From NCBI RefSeq assembly GCF_002014985.1, contig NZ_MUXU01000039.1, positions 62,001 to 126,000 on the forward strand: a stretch of 64,000 bases of DNA, in the 5' to 3' direction. Origin of the DNA: Moraxella caviae. GTDB taxonomy: Bacteria; Pseudomonadota; Gammaproteobacteria; Pseudomonadales; Moraxellaceae. Positions 42,957 to 55,497 of this stretch are shown here, piece after piece. The number at the start of each line of letters is the position of its first letter. Within the stretch, counting starts at the first letter, position 1. Made by a program: the position numbers and the translations under genes. The notes under the pieces are model-generated. The model was given only the letters and a program-made list of their open reading frames with translations. It was not told the DNA's origin and ran no database searches.

Positions 42957-43096
42957 TGCCCAAAAATACTGGCGATACTGGTTCAACTTTTAAGTCCATC
43001 TTTCAAACCCACCTTATAATCCACCCATTTCCCAAGAGCTTCCCAACCCTTCTGCCAAACCCAAGCAAAATTTTCGCACACACCGCCAATATCCGC

Positions 43097-43102
43097 TATA
43101 AT
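43097..43102 (+). promoter_or_regulatory. Candidate -10 of polA
   Basis: TATAAT (43097-43102) lies 34 bases before the polA ATG. No convincing -35 is visible. Confidence 0.35.
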
Positions 43103-43136
43103 AAAGGCAAATTCACTCGCTTAACCAAAAATTATC

Positions 43137-46049
43137 ATGAAAGATTACACCATCATTCCAAACCTTGCCACGCTTGATACCGCCCACATTGACAAAGCTC
43201 GCGCGCCTGTGGTGCTGGTGGACGGCTCGTATTATTTGTTTCGCTGCTTTCATGGCTTGCCGCCTTTGTCAAATAAGGATGGCTTGCCCACCAATGCCGT
43301 GCGTGGTGTGCTAAATGCACTCAATAAACTCATCAAAAAATATCAGCCCACGCACATGGCGGTCGCTTTTGACACCAAAGCACCGACTTTTCGCCACGAG
43401 CTGTCCGAAGCCTACAAAGCCCACCGCCCACCGATGGACGAAGATTTGGCGGTGCAAATTCCCTACATTCACCGCATGATTGAGCTTTTGGGCATTCCGC
43501 TCATCAAACTGGACGGCTTTGAAGCGGACGACATCATCGGCACGCTGGCATACACCGCTTGCCAAGCTGGGCATTCGGTGGTGATTTCCACAGGCGATAA
43601 AGACATGGCGCAGCTGGTCAATGACTGCGTGATTTTAGAAGACAGTTTTAAGGGCGTGATTACCGATACCGCTGGCGTGGTGGAGAAATTTGGCGTGTCC
43701 GCACCACAAATCGCCGATTATCTCACCCTGATGGGCGATGCGTCCGATGGCATTGCTGGCATTCCTAAAGTGGGCGCAAAAACCGCCGCCAAACTACTCA
43801 CCGAATACGGCTCGATTGACGGCATTTTGGCAAATCTAGGCGACATCAAAGGCGTGGTCGGCAAAAACTTGACGGAATTTCAAGACACCATTCCGCTCAA
43901 TCGCACGCTTGCCACCATCGTAACCAACCTAGATTTGCCGGTGCAATTTGGCGACATCACGCTTGATCACAGCCTTACCGCCAAACAAAAAACCGCCAAA
44001 GAGCTGTACGCTTTATTTGCCGAGCTTGAGTTTAAAAAAGAGCTTGGCGAAGTGGGCGCAATTTTGGCTGCCGATGAAAACGCACTAAAAGAGCTGGCAA
44101 GCCAAGCCCAATCAAATCAAGCCACCAGCGAAACCAAGTCAAGCGAGCAAACTGAGCAGGCGGACGATTTTGCGCCTGCCATTACTGCGCTTGCCATCAA
44201 GCCCACCAAATACCACACCATCAGCACGCAGGCGGATTTTGATGCGCTGATTGAGCGCTTACAAGGCGCGGCGCACTTTGCCATTGACACCGAAACCACC
44301 GACATCAACTGGCAAAACGCTGAACTTGTAGGCGTATCCATCGCCATGGATAATTATGAAGGCTACTACATTCCTGTGGAGCATACGGGCGATTTTGACA
44401 TTTTGCTGGACGGTCAGCTGGAGCGAGAAACCGTGCTTGCCGCCCTAAAACCACTACTGGAAAACCCAAACATCACCAAAATCGGACAGCACGCCAAATA
44501 CGACATGCACATCTTTGCCAAATACGGCATTGACGTGGGCAGGCTTGGCGCAGAAGATTGGTTTGACACCATGCTGGCAAGCTACGTCATCAATGCAGCC
44601 GCCACACGGCATAACATGGACGATCTTGCCAAGCATTATTTGCACATCACAACCACCACCTTTGAAGATGTGGCAGGCAAAGGTGCAAAACAGGTCAGCT
44701 TTGATAAAGTGGCGCTGGACAAAGCAAGCGATTATGCGTGCGAAGATGCGGACGTAACTTTCAGATTGTTTAGTATTTTTAATCAATATCTGCAATCAGA
44801 CGACAACACCAACAAACTTTTGCACCGCTTGGAAATCCCCACCGCCAAGATTTTGGCGCAGATGGAGCGCAGCGGCATTTTGATTGAGCGGCAATTTTTG
44901 GGTAAATTATCCCAAGAATTTGACCAAAAGATTTTCGCGCTAGAAGAAGAAGCGCATAGACTTGCAGGGGAAAATTTCAATCTTGCCAGCCCAAAACAGC
45001 TGGGCGAGATTTTGTTTGACAAGCTGGGCATTGCTGGCGGCAAAAAAACCAAAACAGGACAATACTCCACTTCTGAAGCGGTGCTGAGCAAGATTGAACA
45101 TCCACTGGTGGACGTGGTGCTAGAGCATAGAAGTTTAGCAAAACTTAAAAGCACCTACACAGACGCACTGGCAGCCGCCGCCGACAAAGAAGGACGTGTG
45201 CATACCAGTTATCATCAGGCACTCACCAGCACAGGGCGACTGTCATCGTCTGACCCAAACCTACAAAATATCCCAATTCGTACCGACACAGGCAGGCTGA
45301 TTCGTAAAGCCTTCATCGCCCCAAAAGGCAGAGTCATCATGGCGGCTGACTACTCGCAGATTGAGCTGCGTTTGATGGCGCATTTTAGTGGTGATGAAAG
45401 TCTGATTGCTGCGTTTAAAAACGACCTAGACATTCACACCGCCACCGCTGCCGAAATCATGGGCAAAGAACTTGCGGACGTTACGCCAAATGAGCGCCGT
45501 GCTGCCAAGGCGGTGAATTTTGGCTTGCTGTACGGCATGGGTGCGTTTGGGCTTGCCAAGCAGCTGGGCGTGGAGCGTGGTGTTGCCCAAGATTACATCA
45601 AACGCTATTTTGCGCGCTACCCTGCGATTCACGATTATATGGAAAACACCAAAACGATGGCGCGCGAGCAAGGTTTTGTGCGCACCATTTTAAATCGCAA
45701 GCTGTATTCGCCAGACATAAAATCCGCCAATCGCATGATACGAGATGGCGCAGAACGTGCCGCCATCAACGCACCGCTGCAAGGTTCTGCCGCTGAAATC
45801 ATCAAACTTGCGATGATTGCCGTGGCGGACGTGCTGCCAGAAAATCACGCCAAGCTGCTGCTGCAAGTGCATGACGAATTGGTGTTTGAAGTGGACGAAG
45901 ATAAAGTTGATGAAATCAGCGCACTCATCAAAACCGCCATGCAAAATGTGCTGACCGACACCGCCAAAACGCTGGGCTGGGACGTAGATTTTGCTGTGCC
46001 TTTAGTGGCGCAAATTGGCGTGGGCGCAAATTGGGACGAAGCGCATTGA
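43137..46049 (+). CDS. polA: DNA polymerase I
   Basis: Pol I fills gaps and replaces RNA primers. The 970-residue protein has all three activities. The N-terminal 5' nuclease contains VLVDGSYYLFRCFHGLP and GFEADDIIGTLA. The 3'-5' exonuclease has an intact FAIDTETTD (about 383), unlike several families that have lost it. The family A polymerase has motif A DYSQIELR (about 737) and motif C VHDELVFEV (about 910). Length is slightly above E. coli (928) because of a Gln/Ser/Thr-rich linker at about 320-350. It is separated from topA by a shared terminator. Confidence 0.97.
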   Translation: MKDYTIIPNLATLDTAHIDKARAPVVLVDGSYYLFRCFHGLPPLSNKDGLPTNAVRGVLNALNKLIKKYQPTHMAVAFDTKAPTFRHELSEAYKAHRPPMDEDLAVQIPYIHRMIELLGIPLIKLDGFEADDIIGTLAYTACQAGHSVVISTGDKDMAQLVNDCVILEDSFKGVITDTAGVVEKFGVSAPQIADYLTLMGDASDGIAGIPKVGAKTAAKLLTEYGSIDGILANLGDIKGVVGKNLTEFQDTIPLNRTLATIVTNLDLPVQFGDITLDHSLTAKQKTAKELYALFAELEFKKELGEVGAILAADENALKELASQAQSNQATSETKSSEQTEQADDFAPAITALAIKPTKYHTISTQADFDALIERLQGAAHFAIDTETTDINWQNAELVGVSIAMDNYEGYYIPVEHTGDFDILLDGQLERETVLAALKPLLENPNITKIGQHAKYDMHIFAKYGIDVGRLGAEDWFDTMLASYVINAAATRHNMDDLAKHYLHITTTTFEDVAGKGAKQVSFDKVALDKASDYACEDADVTFRLFSIFNQYLQSDDNTNKLLHRLEIPTAKILAQMERSGILIERQFLGKLSQEFDQKIFALEEEAHRLAGENFNLASPKQLGEILFDKLGIAGGKKTKTGQYSTSEAVLSKIEHPLVDVVLEHRSLAKLKSTYTDALAAAADKEGRVHTSYHQALTSTGRLSSSDPNLQNIPIRTDTGRLIRKAFIAPKGRVIMAADYSQIELRLMAHFSGDESLIAAFKNDLDIHTATAAEIMGKELADVTPNERRAAKAVNFGLLYGMGAFGLAKQLGVERGVAQDYIKRYFARYPAIHDYMENTKTMAREQGFVRTILNRKLYSPDIKSANRMIRDGAERAAINAPLQGSAAEIIKLAMIAVADVLPENHAKLLLQVHDELVFEVDEDKVDEISALIKTAMQNVLTDTAKTLGWDVDFAVPLVAQIGVGANWDEAH

Positions 46050-46071
46050 TTAGCGAATAATTTGCAAAACC

Positions 46072-46106
46072 AAAAACCCTGCCATTGTTACGACAGGGTT
46101 TTATTG
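46072..46106. terminator. Bidirectional terminator between polA and topA
   Basis: The arms AAAACCCTG (46073-46081) and CAGGGTTTT (46094-46102) enclose a 12-base loop. It lies between convergent genes, with A and T runs outside. Confidence 0.85.
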
Positions 46107-46153
46107 TCAAATTTAAAATTATCTATGATTGGCTGGGTTTTACACCACCAAAA

Positions 46154-48796
46154 TCACTGCGTCCACTTACCATCACGCCACACAAGCGCAAATTTGGTCG
46201 CCTTGCCGTCTTTTTCTGAGCCGATGTACTGCTCAGCATTTTTACGGCTCCAGCGCAAAATCGTTGGGTTGCCGTCTGGGTCAGTGTCTGGCGCATCAAA
46301 GATGTAATGGAATTTTGGCTCAAGCTCGCCTTGAATGCTGCGCAATTCTGCCACTTTTGGCGGACGGGTTTCACGGATTTTTGGGAACTTACTTGCCGCC
46401 AAGAACAGCCCTGCCGCCCCTTCACGCAGCACATAATGGTCGTCAAATTTTGCCGAACGTAAATGCGGCATATCAATGGCGCTCATGCGTGGCGGCGCAG
46501 CTTGACCATTTTTTAGCACTTTGCGTGTGTTGTCGCATTTTTGGCAAGCAAAATACGCTCCAAAACGCCCCGTTTTTAGCTCCATTTGCCCATCGCATTT
46601 GTCGCAATCAATCGTTGGTGCGTCATTGCTCGCACCGCCAATCTCAAACACGCCTTTTTCTAGCAAATAGCCATCACAGTCAGGATTATTACCACAAACG
46701 TGTAATTTCAAGCCGCCATCTACGATATAGCCGTCCATCGCAGCATTACATTTTGGACAGCGTTTTTTCCCCATCAGCGCCAAAGTCTCGGCAGATTCAT
46801 CATCTGCGTCAAACTTAAATGCCGACACTGGCATCAGATTTTTGGTGCCTTTGCAGCGTTCTTTTGGCGGCAAATTATAGCCTGTACAGCCCAAAAACAC
46901 GCCTGTAGAACCTGTGCGAATCTGCATAGGGCGGCTGCAAGTATCACAATGCACATCAGGGACGTTGGTCGGGTCATTTGGGCGCATACCGTCTTTTTGT
47001 TTGGCGTGCTCAAGTTTGCCTTTAAAATCGCCATAAAACTGATCCAGCACCGCTTTCCAGTCTTGCTCGCCGTCCGCCACATGGTCAAGTTTATTTTCAA
47101 GCCCTGCGGTAAACGCATAATCCATCAAATCAGGAAAACTCTCCACCAAACGCTCGGTAACGATGTCGCCCATTTTCTCGGCATACAGACGCTTATTTTC
47201 AAGGCGCACATAGCCGCGCTCTTGAATGGTGGAAATGATGGACGCATAAGTAGATGGTCGCCCAATGCCACGGCTTTCAAGCTCTTTAACAAGGCTTGCT
47301 TCGCTGTATCTGGCTGGCGGCTTGGTGAAATGCTGGCTTGGCTCAACGTTAATCAAAGGCAGCACATCGCCTGCTTTGACGTTTGGCAGCAGCACATCGT
47401 CATTTTTGGCTGGCGGCTGAACTTTGGTGTAGCCGTCAAATTCCAGCGTACGCCCTTTGGCTTTTAGTTCCACCGCGCCTGCCATCACCGACAAACTCAC
47501 CGAACGATAACGTGCTGGCGACATTTGGCACGCCACAAATTGCCGCCAAATCAGCTCGTACAGTCTTTGAGCATCTCGCTCCATACTGCTAAGCTGCGTG
47601 GAGCGAATGGCGACGTTTGATGGGCGAATCGCTTCGTGTGCTTCTTGGGCGTTTTGGCGATTGCCGTAATAATTTGGCTTGTCTGGCAAATACGCCGCAC
47701 CAAAATTCTCGCTGATGTAACCACGCACCGAATTAAGCGCATCTTGGCTTAAAAACGTGCTGTCCGTACGCATATAAGTGATAAAACCTGCTTCGTACAA
47801 ACGCTGCGCCAGTAGCATGGTCTTTTTCACCGCAAAGCCAAGGCGTGTGCTGGCTGCCTGCTGCAAGGTAGACGTGATAAAAGGCGCAGATGGGCGTGAT
47901 TGGGTCGGCTTTTCGTCCAATGACGACACCACAAAATCTGACGACTGCAGCATCGACACGATGGCATTTGCATCCGCTTCATTGCCAAGCTTGAGTGTTT
48001 TGCCATGCGCTTTGACAGCCTCTAGGCGCAGCGTTTCGCCAGCGGCTTGGTTATTGGTGTGAATTTCCCAATATTCTTCTGGCACAAACGCACGAATTTC
48101 ACGCTCACGCTCCACCACAAGGCGCGTTGCCACCGATTGCACACGCCCAGCCGACAGTCCGCGCGCCACTTTCGCCCATAATAAAGGCGACACCATAAAG
48201 CCCACCACACGATCCAAAAAACGGCGTGCTTGCTGGGCGTTCACACGGTCTAAATTTACTTTTGCAGGGTGATTAAAGGCGTTTTGCACGGCAGTTTTGG
48301 TGATTTCATTGAACACCACACGACTGTATTTGCCGTCATCGCCGCCAATCACTTCTTGCAAATGCCACGCAATCGCTTCCCCTTCTCTGTCCAAGTCCGT
48401 TGCCAGATAGATGGTGTCTGCGTCTTTGGCAAGTGCCTTTAACTCTTTGATAACTTTGGTTTTATTGGGCAAAATCTCATACTGTGCTGCCCAGCCATGC
48501 TCAGGGTCTACGCCCATGCGGCGCACCAGCGCACGTTGGGCTTTTTCTTCACGGCTAAGTCCAGCGTCGTCCGTCTTGGCTTTGGTTTTATCACCGCCAG
48601 ACACAGGCAAATCACGCACATGACCCACGCTTGAGCGCACGATGTAATCATTGCCCAGATATTTATTGATGGTTTTGGCTTTGGCAGGCGACTCCACGAT
48701 GACGAGCGATTTGCCTTTTGCGCTCACAGGTGCGCTTGCCACTTTGGTTTTGGTGGCTTTTTTGGTGGATTGCTTGGCGCGAGTGGTCGTTGCCAT
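46154..48796 (-). CDS. topA: DNA topoisomerase I
   Basis: TopA relaxes negative supercoils by type IA strand passage. The 880-residue protein starts with a Lys/Ala/Thr-rich leader, then the Toprim domain ([32 protein letters not shown]). The active tyrosine lies in [11 protein letters not shown] (about 340). Three C-terminal zinc-ribbon domains follow with Cys sets CDTC...C, CPKC...C and CDKC...CQKC, then a basic tail. All expected catalytic residues are seen. It is monocistronic. Confidence 0.97.
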   Translation of the reverse strand: MATTTRAKQSTKKATKTKVASAPVSAKGKSLVIVESPAKAKTINKYLGNDYIVRSSVGHVRDLPVSGGDKTKAKTDDAGLSREEKAQRALVRRMGVDPEHGWAAQYEILPNKTKVIKELKALAKDADTIYLATDLDREGEAIAWHLQEVIGGDDGKYSRVVFNEITKTAVQNAFNHPAKVNLDRVNAQQARRFLDRVVGFMVSPLLWAKVARGLSAGRVQSVATRLVVEREREIRAFVPEEYWEIHTNNQAAGETLRLEAVKAHGKTLKLGNEADANAIVSMLQSSDFVVSSLDEKPTQSRPSAPFITSTLQQAASTRLGFAVKKTMLLAQRLYEAGFITYMRTDSTFLSQDALNSVRGYISENFGAAYLPDKPNYYGNRQNAQEAHEAIRPSNVAIRSTQLSSMERDAQRLYELIWRQFVACQMSPARYRSVSLSVMAGAVELKAKGRTLEFDGYTKVQPPAKNDDVLLPNVKAGDVLPLINVEPSQHFTKPPARYSEASLVKELESRGIGRPSTYASIISTIQERGYVRLENKRLYAEKMGDIVTERLVESFPDLMDYAFTAGLENKLDHVADGEQDWKAVLDQFYGDFKGKLEHAKQKDGMRPNDPTNVPDVHCDTCSRPMQIRTGSTGVFLGCTGYNLPPKERCKGTKNLMPVSAFKFDADDESAETLALMGKKRCPKCNAAMDGYIVDGGLKLHVCGNNPDCDGYLLEKGVFEIGGASNDAPTIDCDKCDGQMELKTGRFGAYFACQKCDNTRKVLKNGQAAPPRMSAIDMPHLRSAKFDDHYVLREGAAGLFLAASKFPKIRETRPPKVAELRSIQGELEPKFHYIFDAPDTDPDGNPTILRWSRKNAEQYIGSEKDGKATKFALVWRDGKWTQ

Positions 48797-49034
48797 GTGT
48801 GTACCTTTACCCTATTATGATGCGTCAAAACACAGCTTTCCTTGTTTGCGGCTGTGCGACACGATAAAACAACTATAAAAACCCTAAACGAAAAATCATC
48901 AATTCCTTGACGTGCTTTTTATAGATTGACAAAATTTTATCAAAAAAGCAAGTATCTTTGAAAAAATAAAAACCAGCACGCATTTACCGCCTTAGTGCAA
49001 CTTAGCGTCTGTCTGATGTTTGTTTTGGCATTAC

Positions 49035-49631
49035 TTATTGGCGGATAAACTTTGTCGCCAATACCACAAGCCCATCGTACAAAGCATTTAAATCCGCCTG
49101 CGCTCTGCCTTTATCCAAAGGCTGCACGCCTTTATCGCTTTGATAACGCTCGTCATGCCAATAAATAATCACGCTGTTTGCCTTAAATTGCACGCCAATG
49201 ATAGAGCGCAGCACGTCTTTTGGAATGTGCTGAGCGATAAATTCCGCCATCTTCGCAGGCAAATGCTCAGCACCAATGGCGCATTGCCACGCCTGCTCGT
49301 GGGCGGTGTCGCTTTTGGCGGTTGCAGTGTTGGCAGGCTGATAAAAGCCATCACGACTCATGCGCACCAAAGGCAGCCGCCAAGCGTCATCAATCACGCT
49401 GTACTGCGCAATCATCGTGCTGGCAGGCTTTAGACTGTGCGAATTAGAGGTTTGGCGTGGCAGCCATTCAGGGCGAGCAACCAGCCTAGGATTTAGGCGC
49501 ATTTGCCGAGCCAGCAGCCGAAAATCCGCAGTGCGTACTTCGTGGGCGCGTGGCTTGGCAGCAAACATATTGCCCAAGAAAAACCCCGCCACCAAAAGCA
49601 CAACGACAATCGCAATGGTTGATGAACTCAT
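49035..49631 (-). CDS. Membrane-anchored protein of unknown function (198 aa)
   Basis: The protein begins MSSSTIAIVVVLLVAGFFLGNMF, a single N-terminal membrane anchor. About 175 soluble residues follow, with short conserved-looking blocks (FRLLARQMRLNPRLVARPEWL, IIGVQFKANSVIIYWHDERYQ, LNALYDGLVVLATKF). I do not recognise a family. It starts 20 bases after the ftsK stop, so it is probably co-transcribed with ftsK. Topology (cytoplasmic or periplasmic bulk) cannot be decided from sequence. Confidence 0.7.
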   Translation of the reverse strand: MSSSTIAIVVVLLVAGFFLGNMFAAKPRAHEVRTADFRLLARQMRLNPRLVARPEWLPRQTSNSHSLKPASTMIAQYSVIDDAWRLPLVRMSRDGFYQPANTATAKSDTAHEQAWQCAIGAEHLPAKMAEFIAQHIPKDVLRSIIGVQFKANSVIIYWHDERYQSDKGVQPLDKGRAQADLNALYDGLVVLATKFIRQ

Positions 49632-49651
49632 CTTAAACCCTTAGCAAAACC

Positions 49652-52600
49652 TTAGCGCAAAAGATGGCGCTTGCCACTGATTGAAGGACTGATGTAGCCT
49701 TGCTCTTCCATCAAATCCACGATACGCGCCGCGCGGTTGTAGCCAATGCTAAAGCGGCGTTGCAGCGCAGAAATAGAAATTTTATCCGTTTCTGTAAAAA
49801 ACTGATACGCCTGCGGAATCATCTCTTCATCGCTGGCGGCTGTGGTGCTGGTATTGCCGCTGCCTTCGCCTTCAAAGGTGTAGCTTTCAGACAAATCAAT
49901 ATAATCAGGCACACCACGCTCACGCCATGCATCCGCCACACGGTTCACTTCTTGGTCGGTAACGTACGCACCGTGCGCACGCTCTGGGTTGAGCTTACCG
50001 GGGCCTAAGAACAGCATATCGCCATGACCCAGCATATTCTCCGCACCGCCAGTGTCAATGGCGATTTTACTATCACGGCTGTCGTTCACTTTTAGTGCCA
50101 CACGGCTTGGGACGTTTGATTTAATCAAACCTGTTACCACATCTGCCACAGGACGCTGCGTTGCCAAAATCAGATGAATACCCACCGCACGCGCTTTTTG
50201 GGCAATGCGCACGATTTGCTCTTCGGCTGGCTTGCCAATTTGCATGATCATATCGGCAAATTCATCAGCCACCACGACAATTTTTGGCAATGGTTTTAAA
50301 CGTGGCACAATGTCGCTCACCGAATCATCTGGGCTATGCAATGGGTCTAAAATCGGACGACCGTCAGCGATGGCTTGGCTCACGATTTCGTTGTAGTCTT
50401 TTAGCTGGCGCACACGGAACATACTGAGCAGCTTATAACGACGCTCCATCTCGGTAACACACCACGTCAAAGCGGCAGTCGCTTCGCTCATGTCGGTAAT
50501 CACAGGCGTAAGCAGGTGCGGAATTTCGCTGTACACCATCAGCTCCACTTGCTTAGGGTCAATAAACAGCAAGCGCAGCTCATCAGGCGTGTATTTTAGC
50601 AGCATGGACATGATAAGTGAGTTCACCAGCACCGACTTACCAGAACCTGTCGTACCAGCAACGAGCATATGCGGCGCTTTGGCAAGGTCAGCGATGATCG
50701 GCTTGCCAGACGTATCCACGCCAATCGCCATGCTGATGCCTGCATTGGGGTCTTTATAATCGCTGGTTTCTAGTAGCTCAATCAATTTCACCGTTTGACG
50801 CTTACGGTTTGGCACTTCAATGCCGATATACGGCTTACCGGGAATAGAATCCAGCACACGCAAAGACTCCATCGCCAGCGAGCGCGCCAAATCTCTTTCA
50901 ATGCGCATGACGCTATCCACACGCACACCCGGAGCAAGATCCACCTCAAAACTCGTTACCACAGGGCCGACGCTTGCGCTCACCACGCTGCCTTGAATGC
51001 GAAATTCCTGCAATTTAATCTCAAGCAATTCCGACAACTGCGCAAGCTCATCTTGGGTATAAACCACCTGCTTATTTTGCGCAGGGTCAAGCAAACTCAG
51101 CTCTGGCACAGGCGTTAGGCTCATGCGGTATTCTAGCGTGTTAAAGGCGTGCGATTTTGCATTTTGTTTTGCGCCCAAAAGCTCTTCAATCGTCTGCACA
51201 TTGGCTCGTGGCGCTGGCCGTGCTGGCGTGTTTTGCGCTGGTGTGTCGCTTGTTAATTGTGCGCTTTGGCTTGGCGCAACTTGGCTTGGCACGGCTTGGT
51301 TTTGCACGGCTGGATTTGGTACATTTGCCACGCTCGGCGCAGCTGGTGTGATGTCGTTCATGTCATCAGCATTATCCGCCAAGTCAGGCTCACTTGCCAC
51401 ATCGCTTACGGTGTCGTTTGCTGTATTATTCGCAGTTTCGCTCGCCCATGCGTCGTCAGCAGGCGTTTGTAAATGCGCAAAATCCACGCCAGCAAAGGCT
51501 TCTTCGTGTAGGCTTGTTTGGCTTTTGGTTTGGGCAGCTTGCGTATTGATTTCGGCTGGGCTTGGGGCATAGCTTAGCGTTTGGCTTGCCGTTTGATTTG
51601 CCACTTGCCAATCATCTTGCTGTGCGCCCTGCTCAGCATTTGTCAGTTGAGCAGTTGGCTGTGGCGTGCTTACTTGTGACGCATTTGGCTGAGAAATACT
51701 TGACTGGGAAACGCTTGACTGGGAAATACTTGGCTGATGAGTAGTGTCCGCCACATTCATTGCTGCTGCGGCAATGTGCGCAAAACGCTCACTTGCTGAT
51801 TGATTTGGCTGCGTGGCATTGACTGGCGTATTATCCGTTGTCAAATTTGGCTCATCGGCTGCGCTTACACCGTCAAAGTCATCGCCAAAATCATCGCCAA
51901 CGTCATCAAAACCAGCTTGGCTGTCGTCCACATACTCGTCCGCTTGCACATCTTGCGCCACTTCATATTCAGGCGAAACGTGCGGCTCGTGCAGTGGCAC
52001 GGCGGCTTGCTCAGCTTGGCGTGCTTCTTCGTCCGCTTCCGCTTGCTTTTGCGCCATCAAATCTTCACGCAGCCCAGAATGCGCCAAAAAGCTCGCCAAT
52101 GCGCCATCGTGATTGTGCGCTTGGTATTCGGTGCGCTGTGGCGACACCACCGTCAGCTCTGCAGGCTCAAAATCGTCCGCCGCTGGCTCGTCCAGCGCTT
52201 CATTAAAATCAGCCTCATCGCTGCTTTTTTTCTTATCGCTGATCCATGCAATCACGCCTGCAAACACCGAACCCCAACGAATATCAAAGGTCAGCGTCGC
52301 CACAACCAAACTCATCAGCAGCAAAAACGCCGTCGTCAGCGGTGCGCCCATCACACCAAGCAGGCTCTTTTGTAGCTCCATGCCCGTAACGCCGCCCAGT
52401 GATTGCAATGGCGCGTCCATCACCGAACCAATGTGCGCAAAAGTCGTGCTAATCAGCACCGACAAAAACGCATACGCCAACACCCGCAGCGCCCACGCCA
52501 TCGGCGCACGCTTCCACCACAGGCGCGCCAGCTCATACGCCAGCACCACCACAAAAAACCACGCCCCCAAGCCAAAAAACGCACGCAACAAATCCGCGAA

Positions 52601-52804
52601 CCACGCTCCCAAACGTCCGCCCACATTGCTCACTGCCGTCTCATTGCCAACGTGCGACCACGCTGGGTCGGCAGGATTGTACGACAGCAGCGAAATGAAC
52701 AAAAATCCCAGCAAAATCCCGCCACACAGACTAAAAACCAGCTGTTTGATGATGGGCAATCTGCCAAGCAGTTGAGAAGTGGTGTCGTGGTGCAAAATTT
52801 TCAT
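49652..52804 (-). CDS. ftsK: DNA translocase FtsK
   Basis: FtsK couples septum formation to chromosome dimer resolution and terminus segregation. The 1050-residue protein has four to five N-terminal membrane segments (about 20-190) and a long acidic, Gln/Ser/Thr-rich linker (about 210-540). The hexameric motor has Walker A GTTGSGKS (about 717) and ILATQRPVADVVTGLIK. A winged-helix gamma domain reads the KOPS sites (SALQRRFSIGYNRAARIVDLMEEQGY). Short tandem repeats occur in the linker (51688-51733). lolA, a common neighbour, is absent. Confidence 0.96.
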   Translation of the reverse strand: MKILHHDTTSQLLGRLPIIKQLVFSLCGGILLGFLFISLLSYNPADPAWSHVGNETAVSNVGGRLGAWFADLLRAFFGLGAWFFVVVLAYELARLWWKRAPMAWALRVLAYAFLSVLISTTFAHIGSVMDAPLQSLGGVTGMELQKSLLGVMGAPLTTAFLLLMSLVVATLTFDIRWGSVFAGVIAWISDKKKSSDEADFNEALDEPAADDFEPAELTVVSPQRTEYQAHNHDGALASFLAHSGLREDLMAQKQAEADEEARQAEQAAVPLHEPHVSPEYEVAQDVQADEYVDDSQAGFDDVGDDFGDDFDGVSAADEPNLTTDNTPVNATQPNQSASERFAHIAAAAMNVADTTHQPSISQSSVSQSSISQPNASQVSTPQPTAQLTNAEQGAQQDDWQVANQTASQTLSYAPSPAEINTQAAQTKSQTSLHEEAFAGVDFAHLQTPADDAWASETANNTANDTVSDVASEPDLADNADDMNDITPAAPSVANVPNPAVQNQAVPSQVAPSQSAQLTSDTPAQNTPARPAPRANVQTIEELLGAKQNAKSHAFNTLEYRMSLTPVPELSLLDPAQNKQVVYTQDELAQLSELLEIKLQEFRIQGSVVSASVGPVVTSFEVDLAPGVRVDSVMRIERDLARSLAMESLRVLDSIPGKPYIGIEVPNRKRQTVKLIELLETSDYKDPNAGISMAIGVDTSGKPIIADLAKAPHMLVAGTTGSGKSVLVNSLIMSMLLKYTPDELRLLFIDPKQVELMVYSEIPHLLTPVITDMSEATAALTWCVTEMERRYKLLSMFRVRQLKDYNEIVSQAIADGRPILDPLHSPDDSVSDIVPRLKPLPKIVVVADEFADMIMQIGKPAEEQIVRIAQKARAVGIHLILATQRPVADVVTGLIKSNVPSRVALKVNDSRDSKIAIDTGGAENMLGHGDMLFLGPGKLNPERAHGAYVTDQEVNRVADAWRERGVPDYIDLSESYTFEGEGSGNTSTTAASDEEMIPQAYQFFTETDKISISALQRRFSIGYNRAARIVDLMEEQGYISPSISGKRHLLR
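51688..51744. repeat. 15-bp tandem repeat in the ftsK linker
   Basis: Three consecutive 15-base units (51688, 51703, 51718) read GRCTGRGAAAYRCTT with one- to three-base differences, and a decaying fourth follows. They encode the Ser-Gln-rich SQSSISQ-type linker motif. Confidence 0.75.
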
Positions 52805-54534
<1,730 letters not shown>

Positions 54535-54544
54535 TACGCCTTTT

Positions 54545-55444
54545 ATGACAAAACCCACCAGCGCAAGCCCTTTGGATTTGGCTGATTTGCACCTGCTTGC
54601 CGAGCGCTCCGTCTATGACTTTTTTACCCTAAAAGACATGGCGGACACGCACGGTTTTATCGGTGCTGGAGCGGATTTGACCACGCCCACCTTGCTAAAC
54701 GCCTACCGCAACGGGGTGTTTCCTTGGTTTAACGCTGGCGATCCGATTTGCTGGTGGTATCCAAAGTCGCGCTGCGTGATTGCGCCTGACGCTTTCACGC
54801 CTGCCAAGTCGCTCGTGCGCACCGCCAAAAAGAGCGCATGGACGCTCACCACCAACCAAGCCTTCTGCCAAGTCATGCACGCCTGCGCAGGCGCTCGTAA
54901 AGCCACTGATGGTACACTGTGCGCAGACACTTGGATCAGCGATGAGATGATTGACGCTTACACCGCCTTGCATGAGCTTGGCGTGGCAAAAAGCGTGGAA
55001 ATCTGGGAAAATGATGCACTCGTGGGCGGATTGTACGGCGTGCAAATCGGTGCGCTGTTTTGTGGTGAAAGTATGTTTCACGCACGCTCAAACGCTTCAA
55101 AAATCGCCTTTTGGGGCTTAAGCTGTCTTGCGCAGCGTGCAGGCATTGGCTTGATAGATTGCCAGCTGGAAAATCCGCATTTAATGAGCCTTGGCGCAAC
55201 CATCATACCGCACGCACAGTTCGCCAAACATGCAGAAAAACTGGTGCGCACGCCTGCCAAAGGCTTGGACAGCCGACTTTTATTGGACAGCCTTTTAAAA
55301 GACGCAACGCCATCAGTGGATTTGACGGCAAATCGTACGGATAATGAGTTAGAAAATGACTTGGAAAACAGTTTGGGCAATGGTTTGGAAAACAGCTTAA
55401 CAACCACCTCAGTGGCGGTGGCGGATTTGCTGCAATTTCTTTAA
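54545..55444 (+). CDS. aat: Leucyl/phenylalanyl-tRNA-protein transferase with C-terminal extension
   Basis: Aat adds Leu or Phe to proteins with N-terminal Arg or Lys, marking them for ClpS/ClpAP. The 299-residue protein has the family core GFIGAGADLTTPTLLNAYRNGVFPWF, WWYPKSRCVI, ADTWISDEMIDAYTALHELGVAKSVE and GALFCGESMFHARSNASKIA. Normal Aat has about 230 residues. Here some 45 residues after about 255 are extra, including an acidic Leu-Glu-Asn repeat (NELENDLENSLGNGLENSL). The ATG at 54545 begins MTKPTSASPLDL, 10 bases after trxB; coupling to trxB is likely. Confidence 0.93.
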   Translation: MTKPTSASPLDLADLHLLAERSVYDFFTLKDMADTHGFIGAGADLTTPTLLNAYRNGVFPWFNAGDPICWWYPKSRCVIAPDAFTPAKSLVRTAKKSAWTLTTNQAFCQVMHACAGARKATDGTLCADTWISDEMIDAYTALHELGVAKSVEIWENDALVGGLYGVQIGALFCGESMFHARSNASKIAFWGLSCLAQRAGIGLIDCQLENPHLMSLGATIIPHAQFAKHAEKLVRTPAKGLDSRLLLDSLLKDATPSVDLTANRTDNELENDLENSLGNGLENSLTTTSVAVADLLQFL

Positions 55445-55497
55445 ATTGCCAAATTTTAAACGCCCAACTTTTCGCTTCGTTTCAGTTCTTGACCAAC

